From the NCBI RefSeq assembly GCF_032062135.1, contig NC_092859.1, forward strand, positions 113,950,561 to 114,014,560: a stretch of 64,000 bases of DNA, given 5' to 3'. The notes below the pieces were generated by a model, which saw only the letters and a program-made list of their open reading frames with translations, was not told the DNA's origin and made no database searches. Shown here in pieces: positions 1 to 11,182 of this stretch. The DNA is from Pyxicephalus adspersus (lineage: Eukaryota; Chordata; Amphibia; Anura; Pyxicephalidae). The position numbers were made by a program, and so were the translations under genes. The stretch's first letter is position 1. The number at the start of each line of letters is the position of its first letter.

Positions 1-1859
1 ACAGATTTTAGTCTACCTTATTGTAGATATTTAAACCATGACCCACTTGCGGGGAAAAGGCAAACAAATAATTGAAATACAAATGAAAAGAAAATTGTCC
101 CATTCCTGACGTGCTTTGCCAAAACGCCTTTTACAGGGAAGGAGGAGAAAGGAAACAGTCACTGTTATAAACAGAGTTACAATATTCATGTCAATAAGTT
201 ACAGAGGATACATCCAACATTGGACAGTGCAGTGGAGTATTTTAACATGTATTACAGTTTAGTCCACACTGGGTATATGATTATTGTATCCATTTGTGAA
301 GCTTAAGAATATGGTATATTGCAATGCTACAGTCCCTCATCTTTATGTTAATTGAGGGGTTATTGAGACCCCTAAACACTTGTATATCCAGATTAGTAAC
401 AGCTTGGTAGGAGAAGCGATATCATATAAAATGAGACATGAGGCCACAAAAGGTTCTGATGTGGAATCATTTAATACCTAGATGAAAATAGCTTTAGTGT
501 GAGGAATGTTAGGAGAAGAAATTGATGGGGATAGTTGAAGAACCGTTTGTGCATTAGTTAAGAACTCTATTAGTGGGAAGTAGATCCACATTTTGTGTGT
601 ATACCAGTAATGAGGGATTCCATTAAATGGCCCTCAAGTTAATTAGTCAAAAATTGTATAACACACAGTCGTAAAAAAAGTAAGCACACCTGAAAATTTT
701 TTATAGCAAATTTGAACAAACATTAGATATTGAATAGTAGAACTGTGGACACCCCAACCTTAAAGCACAGAAATGTTTGTCCTAATAATAAGTGAATTAA
801 TAATAGTAAGAGGCTTTTCAGCTAACCACATCCCCCTGAATTTAACATGAGACATTTTACTGCTGGCAAATTATATAACGCTAGAGAAACCGCAACAATT
901 TAAGATGAAAAAAATAGGGTGGGAACTTCAGAATTTGGCTTGTAGGTAAGGATCAAAAGGGAAGAGTAACCCTCCCATCACTACCTTAAAAAAAACCACA
1001 CCTTTATCCCCACGTCAAAAGTAGCCATGCAGGGGAAGGCAGAAAGTTTAGGCAGTTAAAAAAGATTTACAAATATTAACTAAACATGGCAAAACATATG
1101 ATTGATGTTTTCAACAGCTAAGAGCCCCAGACACAGAAGTTCCAGGGGTAATTCATTCTCATTATCCAAATTAACAAAAATGCATATTTGATGTGGAAAA
1201 TTAAGTACACTCCATACATAAAGCACTATCCCAAATTCCTGGAATTAGAATCAGGTGTTCCAGATAATGTGCCAGTAATAAGAACATGCCTTAAAAATTG
1301 TTTCCTTGTTCTAGAAGACGCTATGAACCATAACCCATCTGTTTATGAATTTAGAAAATGTGTTAATTTAGGTATACATGAGCTTGGAAGACATAGGTCC
1401 CCAGTGGACTCCTTTTAATACAACAAGACAACCACTACAACTTCAGACGTAGTGAATTGTGTAGCGTTCTAATTGCTGTTTGAGCAATTTATGCAGGTTC
1501 GTCTGGATGCTTGGAGGTGCTAGAGGAGAGACTGGGAAATGTTGTGATTCCTCAAATCTCACCAATTCAGGAAAAAATATTTTACATTTACAAGCTTTTA
1601 CATTAGATTTTACATTTTAAAAAACATTCCCATTAGAACACTGAAGAAACACAATTTTAAGTAACATAAATGCTCAAATATAAACCAGTTTGAATATAGA
1701 CTGAGGTACTTACCTTTACCTGAAAAAAACAGGAACACTATGTAGACTCAAATATAAAACACAATATGGCCATCCCTGCCAACATTGAAAACAGTATTCA
1801 ATGGGAATAAATTTTTATGAACAAATACATCCATGGTGTAAAATAGTTATATAAAAGAA
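1..1859. other. AT-rich stretch without recognised genes
   Basis: No coding exon, RNA gene or recognised transposon was found here. The only open frame of note (1188-1418, plus strand, 76 codons) starts at an ordinary ATG-like position, has no recognisable domain and no splice or promoter context, and looks like a chance frame. Confidence 0.6.
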
Positions 1860-3115
1860 AACATGTAACCCTTCCTTGATTATTAAGATTTTCTGCCCAA
1901 GGAATATATTTAAATAAATATGACGAAGAAAGACACAGAGAGACTGGGGTTCAAGTGGCAAAAGTCAAATACATATTTGGCATAGTCAATTGTATTCTGT
2001 AATCTCAGGTGGTTAACAATCAGTGATCATTATGTGAAGTACAATTGGTTCATAATACAAAACATGTATCAGATAGAGAATTTAGGCAGCCCCATGTATA
2101 TCAACATAGGGAAGTGCTCATTGACTTGACATGTGACTGCCTAAGCTTATATTATACAGGCAGATGTTAAAATCATCTCAATTCTGACGCGTTTCGCTGG
2201 AGGGCTTCTTCAGGGGATACAGTGAGATCGTTACAATAACTGTACAAATAAGATATAAATAGCTATTGTCATATAATCAGTTCATCAGGATAGTGGGTGT
2301 AACAATGTTTGTTGTGTGAAATTCATGATAAGATTTACATATAATAAGATCACTTGTGTTATAATAACGTCAATGATTATTAAAGTTAGGTACTCATGTA
2401 ATGAATGATATGAAGTTTATGGATAAGTAAGTAATGGTGTGGGAAATGGTGGTGTAAATATCAAAGACTGTAAGTAAGATCATAATTATTACATATATAT
2501 GAGATAAAGGATCACATAATAGTTCATGTATAGGAGGATAATTAACTTACTGAGTATCCGTATTTGTTACGTTAGGGTCTAGACAATTCTCTTGGGACCA
2601 TGCATACATCAAAGTGGTTCTAAATGAAAAATATAATATTAATTTTATACTCTTCTTTGTTAAGTTTCCTTGAATATTTGAAACTAAATAGTATAATTAG
2701 AAAAAAGAAAAAGGAGGGGTCTTAATAATGGCTACTAATAATGGAAGGTTGGCATATTAAATCACTAGGAACAGATTCCTTGCTCAGTTACCAGTAAATC
2801 ACATAGATAATTAAAGAGAGGTATAAGGATACATTGGACTTACCCTGTGATAGCGAATTGTGAATGGGTTAAACTGTAGCGATGACGTTCATCAAGGTGA
2901 AACTGGAAACCGCTAGGAGGGTATGCAGGGAGATTCCCTCGTTTTAATTGGCTTTGAGACTGGCATCCCAACGTGCGGATATGACATCAGCGCATACATG
3001 AACTGTCATTTGAAGCTGCTTCTGCTCTTTTCTTTCTGCTCACTCCACTCGGCTAATTGAGTCGCCTCAATAAAGATTTGTGGGCAGGTCAACAACCCAT
3101 GCCAGTCACCTGCCG
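1860..3115 (-). repeat. Candidate dispersed element around a GAAACGCGT core, minus strand
   Basis: Read on the minus strand this stretch has a more GC-rich head (about 2840-3080), a middle part, the core motif (2187-2214) and a tail with a 'TTGAACCCCA' string near 1950. The plus-strand element at 61200-61860 has the same order of core and 'TTGAACCCCA' (about 61465). An AATAAAG string on the plus strand at 3069-3075 belongs to the head. Boundaries are guesses: no terminal repeats or target duplication could be assigned. Class unknown; LTR-like or non-autonomous DNA element are both possible. Confidence 0.35.
2187..2214 (-). repeat. Core motif copy A (CCTGAAGAAG ... GCGAAACGCGT)
   Basis: On the minus strand the block reads CCTGAAGAAG, a short spacer, then GCGAAACGCGT, and it matches the plus-strand copy at 61334-61366. 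It is the best-preserved minus-strand copy in the window and contains the palindrome ACGCGT. Confidence 0.75.
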
Positions 3116-3244
3116 TGGGCGATCTTTTTACATCCATGGTGTGTTATTTTTTTAAAAAAAATTGAAAATATCAAAAAATTAAAATCACATTGGCTCAGTC
3201 TGTTTGCTGTGTGTCCCCTTTTTACAGGTACGGGTCACTTGCTC
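3116..3244. other. Short unassigned spacer
   Basis: A T/A-rich spacer between the candidate element and the TTAA MITE. Nothing recognised. Confidence 0.5.
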
Positions 3245-3719
3245 TTAAAGCGGACCTATCACCAATATGTTTACTTACATAGGAAAGGATACCCTTTAAA
3301 AAAAGGGGGAAGATCCGCCCCATCTGACTAAATGGGAGCGCAGAACCAACATGACTTAGGTAGCCCAGGAGGCTTCTGGCTGCTCCTTCTGTGCATGCCC
3401 CACATCAGGCATGTGCAGAAGGGGCTTTTTTCCTGCAATAGCAAAAAGAAATGCCTCAGACATGTGCAATAAGATTGACATTCTTTTTTTCCCAGTTACT
3501 GCAGGCTACATCATGCAATCTTGTGGCTGCGCAGTGCGAGATCAGGTGATGTAGCCAAAAGAAGAAAGAAGATGGACAAAGATGGGTGGCCTGGTGCTTC
3601 CTCCGCGCAGGAACGATAACAGGATAGCACAGGACCCAATCAAGCAAAGCTGCGGGGTGTGTGAAAGTAAAGGTAAGTTAGATTTTTTTTTTAGTTTCTT
3701 TAGTTTAGTTCCACTGTAA
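3245..3719. mobile_element. TTAA-flanked MITE (Kolobok/T2-like), copy 1
   Basis: The left end reads TTAAAGCGGACCTATCA and the right end reads AGTTCCACTGTAA, whose reverse complement gives the matching end with the outer TTAA mutated to GTAA. The same left end, right end (TTCCACTTTAA) and an internal 'GAAGAAAGAAGATGG' block with a nearby 'GCAGTGYGAGAT' block occur in the element at 9609-9907, so the two are one family. TTAA target sites and ends beginning TTAAAG are typical of Kolobok/T2-type frog MITEs; superfamily assignment is inference. No coding capacity; the minus-strand open frames here are incidental. Confidence 0.65.
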
Positions 3720-6700
3720 ACGATCCTCTGTACATCCCTGATAGTCACCAGTAGATGGTATTGTGTCCTCCTGTAAAGAGCATGTCTTTAGTTGGATACG
3801 TTTATTACACATTTTACATGAGGATACAGTGCCTTCTACTGGTGTAATCTAAGTATAAACCAAGTTTCTTTTTAAGATAGAATTTTTATATAAAAAATCT
3901 GTTTATACTGGAATATACACAATGCAAATTATAGCAAAATTTCTGATTCTACTATCTACTGTTCTGTCTTTAGTAGGACAAACTTTATTATTTGCTATGG
4001 GTTACTAAATTTTGCTTATTGAAGAGGCCCACTTGAGCTATAATGCACACTGATGGTGACTGTTATCCTTTCTTTCACATTTAAACAAATTCTCTATCTT
4101 ATTGTATCCTGAAGATATCAGTGTTTGTAAGCTAATAGTCATATCAGTTTTCTTGTCATATCAAAATGTTTTCAATATGTGAGTAAAGAATTGCATTTTA
4201 TCCTTTGACATTTTGATTATTTATCTTTGTTCTGATACATTACAGCTGAGAAAATTACACCTTACTCACAAGTTTTTCTTTTGGCTAAATGTTTTGAGAC
4301 ATGTTATCTGCACAATTGCACCTCTTAGGCAGGAAGAAGTCTGAAGACCCGGGTGTTAAAAACAGAGGTGCTGATAATATAATATTTGTTTTCTTTTTAA
4401 TTGTTGGTCAACTAAACAGTGCCTGTACAGAATATTCTATTAAATAGTTATAAACACATTTTCTGGTTACAATTGATGATTGTTGATTGACTGCACTCTA
4501 TAGTAAGTAAGTAAGGATGATTCCTGCTTCAAAATGTCATACATGTAGTTTGTCAGCTCTTGTTAACAGCATTTGCAGAAGTAATATATGTATGTAGTTA
4601 CCACTGTTCACAAGATGAATAAGATAAATGTGAAATGTATAGCAAGTGTGCAATGATATTGTCCGGAGCAACGCATATAACTGTATACACTCATTTCATA
4701 CAGTGTGACACTTGCAAATTAATTTGTTCCCTGCCATGTTTGTACTTTTTCTTCCGGAGCTAGACAGCAAGGCTGCAATCTGTGTTGTTCTTTAATAAAT
4801 TATGAAAACAATATCAAAGCAAAATGGATATATACACACAGTAATCACCAACGTTGGCTGTGATCATCATGTTGATAGATCATACCCATTTTGCCATTAA
4901 ACTGCTGTTAGGAAAAAGCATTTTCTTATTGTCAGTGCGTCAAGGCATATTACATCTGTCTGTGTCCCGCGTGCATAAGTGTTTGATCAGGAAAATTTAG
5001 GAAGGAAAGGAAATGTGATAGAACAAATGTACCAAAAGCCTGTAGAGAAAGCAGAAACGATTAATGTATGCTTCGCCCATCCGGTTTTATTAGGTGAGCA
5101 GAAGGTTCAGCAAAATGACATATCTGAAGCATTTGTTTACGCATGTTGTCTGTGAAGTGGCAGTCACTTTTTCAAAACTCATTGTCAGATTTTCATGGGG
5201 ACATTGAAGATCATTAATCCTTAGATATTAAGTGAGCTGCAGCTGATGTATGTACTGTCATTCCAGAGCAGTACATTTTCAATAAAAGATGTTGAGCTGT
5301 CCATTGTTTGCAGTGCTGAAATACTAGATAGCACAGCTTTCCTCTATGAACAAAGCAACAAGAAGAAAAGTTAATGTTAGCAAGTGTTTCTCAGGCCCAG
5401 TCCTGGGTGGCTGCCAGAAATGTGGGCTTTGGAGCTTTCCCTGCAGGTTCTCTGTAAAACTAGCCGGTGGCACATTTGTAAGCAGTTGTTAACAACACTC
5501 CATCAAAAAATAAAAAACACACAAACCTTTGTGGTATAGAAGGTTCAAAAATATCAGCTGGAGTGCTTGGAAATCATAAAATAATGATTGTATGAAGAAC
5601 ATTTTCAATTCTTTAACGTTTAAACATGAATTATATAGAAAAGGCCCAGAAACAAAACAAACAATGTGCAATTTTTTTTCAGAGTGAGATCATTGTATCA
5701 TTAGCTTGCAGTTTGCCCTTTTCTCTGGATCGAAAGAAGCACTCTATTAAATTGTTCAAATAACTGAAAATGTTAAAAGTAAACTTCCTCTTGAAACTCT
5801 AAAGTATCAAGAGTCCAAAATGTTATTTTTTGTTTTATTTGAGTAGGAAAAGAAAAGAACCCCGTGAAGTTTTAATAGCTCTCACTGCTAGGTGATTCAC
5901 ACTTTCTATTTGTCTTATTGACCATCGTCACTTAGTTATGGGAAATTCAACATTTTAGATAAATCTTCCAAAGGGGACATTAGAAGTAACATGACAGTGA
6001 TAATACCCTTTGTCTGCTCAATCCAAAAGATAAATATAAACAGTTCTGACTATGCATATCCCTAAACTAGGCATACACCCGGACAATTCAAACTAAATAT
6101 TTTCTAAAAAAATTAACCAATTAAAGTACCAAACATCCTTAAACATATGCCAAGTTTACTTTAAATACCATTACTATGGCAGATGGCAAATTAATACATA
6201 ATAGGGTTATTTTTAATGTAACCTGACAAATTATTGTTTCCCTTTTTCTATATATAGAACACTCCCAATGGGGAATATGTATCTCTGCCAAATGCTCCAA
6301 GCTGGGAGGCCCATCTGTATCAGTGGACATCTTTCCCCATACAAGTCAACAGGAATGCAAAAAAAATTTAAAGTAGGTTAGTGCAGTTTTAGTCCAAGTC
6401 TAACAATGTTAATGAATGAGTTTTAATGAGCTAAGAGTGTTCCAAAGTGATCTCAATACAAGAAGAATACACCTGAAACGACATTGCATTTGCCCATCAA
6501 TGCAGCCCCTAATTGCATGACATTCTATGGTAGCGATGTAATTGGAATCTTTCTTGCTTATGAATTCACATTCTGTAATGAAAAACAGAGCTTTCTCATG
6601 CAGACCAGAGGCCCCACTCAGAAAATAGTTTTCAAATGACTTCTGATTGATTATACTAGGTTCCTTAATACTTTTGCTGTTTGCCCTAAATATGAAGACC

Positions 6701-7763
6701 ATTCACATGCAGGGATCTGCCAATCTTTGATTTGCACTAAATGGGTCATTCTGTAGGGCATGTAATCCAAATAAACCCGTACTTGCCACACATCCCTATT
6801 AGAATTTATTTTTTTATTATCAGTTAAAAAGAAAATGTACTAGTCTATAATTGAAAGAGACATAAGATTTAATGTGAAATCTCCTAATCTCTGTATACAG
6901 CACTTGAAACTCCAGCATATCTTGTACTAGAGAAGACTTTGAATATACTATATCCTCACAATATATTGGAAAGTAATTCTCAACTATAAATTGAAACAGT
7001 TTCCTAATTATACTGAGTACATTGTGCTGGAAGAATTCATAGCAAATTCCTGGATGAAAAATGATCATAAAACCTGGATCCGTGCTTTACTTATAACAAA
7101 TCAGCCCGGTTATACAGCAGGATATACTGCTGAGCCGACTGAAAAGGAATAGGGAAGATGAAAAAACATAAATACCATGCTATGTATTAGTGATAATTAA
7201 AATAGGGGATGGTTATCTACCCTCACAAGTTTAGATCAGTACATAGCAACATAAATAAAATGGCATGTATTAGCAATAATTAAAATAAGGGATTGTTATC
7301 AACTCTCACAACCTCAATTTCAGGACATACTAGCCAAGACAAAATAACAATACAGATAATGAATAAATAAACGAATTAAACCCAGTTTTCCTAAATAAAG
7401 AGAGCTAGGATTTTTGTTTTTTTGTTTAAATCATTTTCCCATATTTTCAAACCTGACATTTAGAAGAGTTGTTCACTAAAAGTAGATTGTATTAGCCTGT
7501 AAAGGAATCACATATAAGTAAATCTTGCCCTGACTGTTTCATCTTTTATATATTACTGAAGCTACAACCTCAGGCTATACATTACCATAATGAAAAGAGC
7601 TCCCTCAACTCATTGAACAAGTTTTCTCTATAATGCTGGACATTTAGGAGAATATAGGCTAGAAGAAAATAGGCTAATGCATTTCATTCAAGTTTTCTGT
7701 GTGTAGTTTATGCTCAACCACTTCCTGTCTGCAATCTATAGATTAATGCTCCTCAACACAATG
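3720..7763. other. Largely non-repetitive AT-rich stretch
   Basis: No recognised transposon or exon. Several minus-strand open frames of 60-97 codons (for example 6409-6702) show no domain, no codon pattern and no splice context. The part at 5031-5300 looks like a possible conserved non-coding element and is listed separately. Confidence 0.5.
5031..5300. promoter_or_regulatory. Possible conserved non-coding element
   Basis: This unique-looking block has balanced composition, no simple repeats, and several generic factor-site strings, such as a forkhead-like GTTTAC near 5137 and a homeobox-like ATTAATCC near 5213. Nothing in one sequence alone proves conservation, so this is a candidate only. 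Confidence 0.2.
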
Positions 7764-7771
7764 CTCTATGT

Positions 7772-8264
7772 CAGGGTTTCCAAACTTTTTGCGGGCCAGA
7801 TTTGGTGAGGTGAAAATGTGTGTGGGCCGACCAGCACATACTCAGGTTTAGTGTGGGCGTAGTCTGCGCTGGTCCCGCACAGCACATGCCCACCAGGGTG
7901 ACTTGAGGGAGTCCCTGTACACAGAGTCTGGTGTCAGTGAGGGCTCTGTGCAAAGCACATTCTTGGCATAAGAGTGGGCTTGGTCCATGTGGGTTCCACT
8001 ATAATGACGTAGGGGATGCCCTGTGCACACATGGGGACCCCTGTCCTGCCGATTATGCAAGCTGAGTAGCCGGCCGATAATTGCATGGCGGTTGATCAAC
8101 TGTAATTAAATAAAAAAAAAGCTTTTTTGTATGTGTGTATTTTATACTGTGGTCAACAGTGCTGGCGGGCTGCATACTATTGATTTTATGACAGAGGCTG
8201 CGGGCCGGTGGAAATCTGAACACGGGCTGCAATTGGCCCCCAAGCCAAACTTTGGACATGCCTG
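7772..8264. mobile_element. hAT-type MITE with 8-bp target duplication
   Basis: The left end starts CAGGGTTTCCAAACTTTTTG and the right end is CTTTGGACATGCCTG, which reads CAGGCATGTCCAAAG in reverse complement. The flanks are CTCTATGT (7764-7771) and CTCTATGC (8265-8272), matching at 7 of 8 bases. Terminal CAGG...CCTG with 8-bp duplications is the hAT signature. The interior (493 bp in total) is GC-richer than its surroundings and carries 'GCGGGCC' blocks near both ends. The minus-strand open frames inside (7771-8274) encode nothing recognisable, so it is non-autonomous. Confidence 0.8.
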
Positions 8265-8272
8265 CTCTATGC

Positions 8273-9125
8273 ATAGGGGTTATTGAGCTATGTTTTACCT
8301 CTTTGACAGATAGCAGCCAACATTGTGCATGGCAGTTAATTGTTAGGCCTGGCTGTCAATGACAGCTCTGATTCTACTAATGAGTGTGTATTAATCACTG
8401 TAGTGATAATATGATAATTAGTTTAGCTATGATAAGCTTTAGTCTATAGTTGACAATACAACATGAAAATGGCAGTGCGCTTCAGTTTAATACTGTGAGC
8501 GTGAAAGATGGTTACAGTATTAAAAGTATATACACTTAAAAAATGATGAATAACAACCTAATACAATTTATAATGAGAAAAAAGTTATGAGGATGGGTTA
8601 ATACTATTACAGTGTGTTCCTCTCCCCTTTCTTTGTGCATTAACATGTGTTGCATTCATTCAAATCAGGTGCCTTATGAATCTACCAAAAAAGATCATGT
8701 TCTAATGTACAGTGAACTGGATTAGAGTATGTTGTGATGTGCTTTAGTAGTCATACAGTTAATCTATAGTGTTGCTGCTAAATCTGACTTGAATAGCCAC
8801 ACTTACATGACCCCTGGTCATGACAGGATTAGGCTAAGACAGTCTGTTTCTGTTCAAAAGTTAAATTAAAATGAATTTTTCTCATTGACAAAGAAGTTGA
8901 TCCTTATTCTCACTTTAGATCCATTTTTATAAAAACATGGGTATTTTCTGCATATTTTCTTGTTTCTTAATGTTGTCAAAAAAACTGTCAAGAAAACTAC
9001 CGACAATTGTGTATAAATTTTGCAGCTTAACTAATTAGAGAGAGGGGTGCAGATATTTTTTTTAGAATGACATATACTTCTTTCGAGTGTATCAGGCTAG
9101 GGTTATATGCACAGATACTGCAAAT
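8273..9125. other. Unassigned AT-rich stretch
   Basis: No gene or clear repeat was recognised. It ends at the ATT-rich tail of the following SINE. Confidence 0.5.
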
Positions 9126-9411
9126 TTATTATTATTGTTAATATTAACAAGTATATAGCATCAACATATTACGCAGGTTCATGGTTACATCACTCACTGT
9201 CCCTCAAATATGTCATTAAGGTAGTCCAAAGACAATTATTGAGGGATAGATGATTAACCTAACTGCATGTTTTTGGGATGTGAGAGGAAACCCATGCAGA
9301 CATAGGCAGAGCATACAAACTCCATGTTGATAGTGTCCTGTATGAGATTAGAACCTGTGACCTAGAGCTGCAAAAGCGAGAGTGCTAACCACTGAGCCAA
9401 CCATGCTGCCC
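9126..9411 (-). mobile_element. tRNA-derived SINE (V-SINE-like), near full length
   Basis: On the minus strand the element begins GGGCAGCATGGTTGGCTCAG. It has an RNA polymerase III A-box-like TGGCTCAGTGG (within 9386-9400) and a degenerate B box GGTTCTAATCT (9345-9355). The body carries the 'CATGGAGTTTGTATG...TGGGTTTCC' block familiar from V-SINE-like elements of fish and amphibians. The tail reads GCGTAATATGTTGATGCTATAT and then an AATAATAATA run. The head matches 56873-57006, the tail matches 35370-35560 and 47781-47822, and the tail resembles the LINE at 43077-43795. The B box has lost the usual TTCGAATCC, so it is old. It is not a functional tRNA gene. Confidence 0.75.
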
Positions 9412-9608
9412 ATTTTAAAAAGCTGGAATCCAATCAAGAATTGTACCTGCTAAATAATGTGTAAGTCTGCCTAATTGGATTCCATTGCAAATACCACATT
9501 CTTGTAGTGTATGTCCCTGAAACCTACAATACAGCTAAAGCTAAACTCCAGCTGGCAATGAGAAAATCAGTATGTTGTACCTACATGGAGAGCTGGGTTA
9601 AATGCTTG

Positions 9609-9907
9609 TTAAAGCGGACCTATCAACACGTTTATTGCAGCCAGATCAACATCTTTTTTATTTTATTACATTTTTTAAATTTTCAGGAACACTTGGCACC
9701 AGATCTTACGCAGTGTGAGATTGGTTGACATAAGAAGAATCCAGGAGAAGAGAAAGAAGATGGCAATGCCCGGTTTACAGTCTGAAAAAAAAGGAAGAAA
9801 GAAGACAGGATGGCCAGGACCTACTGGACTATGATAGTGGAGGGATCAAAGGTCTTACACCTATAAAAGTAAGTGGTATTTTTCTTTCACTGAATGTTCC
9901 ACTTTAA
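9609..9907. mobile_element. TTAA-flanked MITE (Kolobok/T2-like), copy 2
   Basis: It is bounded by TTAA at 9609-9612 and 9904-9907. Left end TTAAAGCGGACCTATCA, right end GTTCCACTTTAA. It shares ends and an internal purine-rich block (near 9735-9765) with the copy at 3245-3719 but is about 175 bp shorter. No coding capacity. Confidence 0.7.
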
Positions 9908-10224
9908 AGCAATAATGACTGGGCTAGGAGCAGTTTTTATCTTGTGTCTGAACAAGGAAGATGCAATCTGATGAGGTCACCTCTGTGTTCTTTCCTCCTG
10001 TAAGATTGTTTCTAGCAAGCAACAAAGCCTTTCTTTACTTTAAAGAGCTCTTCCAGTCTGTGTTGTGCAAAGGGTTACAGGAAGCTAAAATCATGTCACA
10101 TAAAACACATCTATGCTACTTATCTTTAAAAATACATTGGATCACTTTTTTAATAAATGCATACAATGATTGAATGCTGCTTTTTATCTATTGTGCAGCA
10201 GTAGATTTGTTAATGATAATATCA
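9908..10224. other. Unassigned stretch
   Basis: An open frame at 9961-10173 (70 codons) has no recognisable domain. Nothing else seen. Confidence 0.5.
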
Positions 10225-10386
10225 GAAGCGCGATCAACTGGAGATCAGCCTGGAGAGTGAGCAGGGCGGGGACATCCCCATCGCATCACCCGACAAGATG
10301 TGTGACATCTTTCGGGTGATGCGATGGATTGTGGGGGGCGGGAAATTTAAAAGCAGATTACTATGTAATCTGCTTTTAAATTTTTT
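10225..10386. repeat. Two stacked hairpins, probably the end of a foldback element
   Basis: The first hairpin has arms at 10279-10301 and 10305-10326 around a 3-nt loop; the arms pair CATCGCATCACCC with GGGTGATGCGATG and differ by one indel. The second has perfect 19-bp arms at 10343-10361 and 10365-10383 around the loop TAT and pairs AAATTTAAAAGCAGATTAC with its complement. Between them is a G-rich GTGGGGGGCGGG. Similar stacked palindromes occur in frog MITEs (recall, not checked). It lies 200 bp upstream of the piggyBac relic and could be part of the same element. Confidence 0.65.
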
Positions 10387-10584
10387 TTACAGTGAAATAC
10401 ACAGAATAACATACAATAAAAGTATCAAACTCACATTTTAGTGTACCAAGCATCATTGCCCAGTGCCCTGATTTACATTTTGCCCACTATTATCCCTGAC
10501 CTTGATCTTTTGATGATTTATAAATCACTTCCTGAATGTATCATTTCATCACTTTGTCTTTGACCTTGATTGTTCCTGACTGTT

Positions 10585-10925
10585 TGCTGGAGACCACATG
10601 GCATCCAAACGGCATCTCGCCGGCGCAAACGCTGTTTTGAAGAATTTGAATGAAGTGATAGCGATTTGGAGTCCCTTGCTGAATCGAGCGATAGCGATTC
10701 ACCAGGAAATTTGTCATCGGACAGCAAAAGTGAACTGAGCAACGATTCTGAACCTGTGCGCACATGGTGTCCTATTGACCTTGATTCGGACCAGAAAGCA
10801 CCACCAAGATTTCCATTTACCGGCACACCTGGGATTTTGGGGCTGAATGGGACGACCCCCTGGCATACCTGAAGTTGTTTTTGACCGATGAAGTTATCGA
10901 AAAAATTGTTGCAGAGACAAACAGG
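10585..10925 (+). pseudogene. piggyBac transposase relic, N-terminal part (PGBD-like)
   Basis: The reading frame has a basic start (SRRRKRCFEEFE), a serine/aspartate-rich acidic segment typical of piggyBac N-termini, then PPRFPFTGTPGI. After a frame change it continues with DPLAYLKLFLTDEVIEKI and ends VAETNR. The 'FTGTPG ... DPLxYxxLFxTDE ... ETN' order is the start of the conserved piggyBac transposase domain. The frame is broken by a TGA at 10651-10653 and by a frameshift between about 10838 and 10851. The rest of the transposase, including the catalytic DDD region, was not found downstream. The homology stops at AACAG|GTAAGC (GT at 10925-10926), a good splice-donor match, so an intron-containing ancestor or exonised copy is possible. 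No TIR pair was identified. Confidence 0.75.
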
Positions 10926-10930
10926 TAAGC

Positions 10931-11182
10931 CGCTCTTGTGTTTGCTAACTTTTTGAAATTTTTTGCTAATTTTTTTTTATGCCAACATGTATGCTGCTCT
11001 GTGTTTGTTAACTGTTTAACATTTTTTGCTAATTTTTGTTTTGCCAACATGTGTGCTGCTCTGTGCTAACCTTTTAAATTTTGTTATGCCAACATGTATG
11101 CTGCTATGTGTTTGCTAACTTTTTGAATTTTTTTTTTTTTTTTTTTTAATGCAAACATATATGCTGCTCTGTGTTTGCTAAC
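10931..11182 (+). repeat. Minisatellite, about 4.3 units of 46-63 bp
   Basis: Units begin near 10931, 10994, 11055, 11101 and 11164 (the last one partial). Each carries CTGCTCTGTGTTTGCTAAC followed by a T-rich run and a 'ATGCCAACATGTATG' end. Length differences come mainly from the T runs, the longest at 11129-11147. The array starts six bases after the splice-donor-like site of the piggyBac relic. Each unit contains TGCTAAC, a strong branch-point-like string, directly before a polypyrimidine run. Confidence 0.8.

Noticed and set aside
3060..3115. Retroviral R region with AATAAA polyadenylation signal
   Set aside because: One AATAAAG string is not enough; no LTR ends, primer-binding site or target duplication were found around it.
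7771..8274. Three overlapping minus-strand frames as a small gene
   Set aside because: They fill a hAT MITE bounded by target duplications; no domain is recognised.
9345..9400. tRNA gene on the minus strand
   Set aside because: A- and B-box-like strings are present, but the B box is mutated, no cloverleaf can be drawn, and the sequence continues into a SINE body and tail.
10931..11182. CRISPR-like or gene-related repeat array
   Set aside because: Units are contiguous without spacers and differ in T-run length, so it is a eukaryotic minisatellite.
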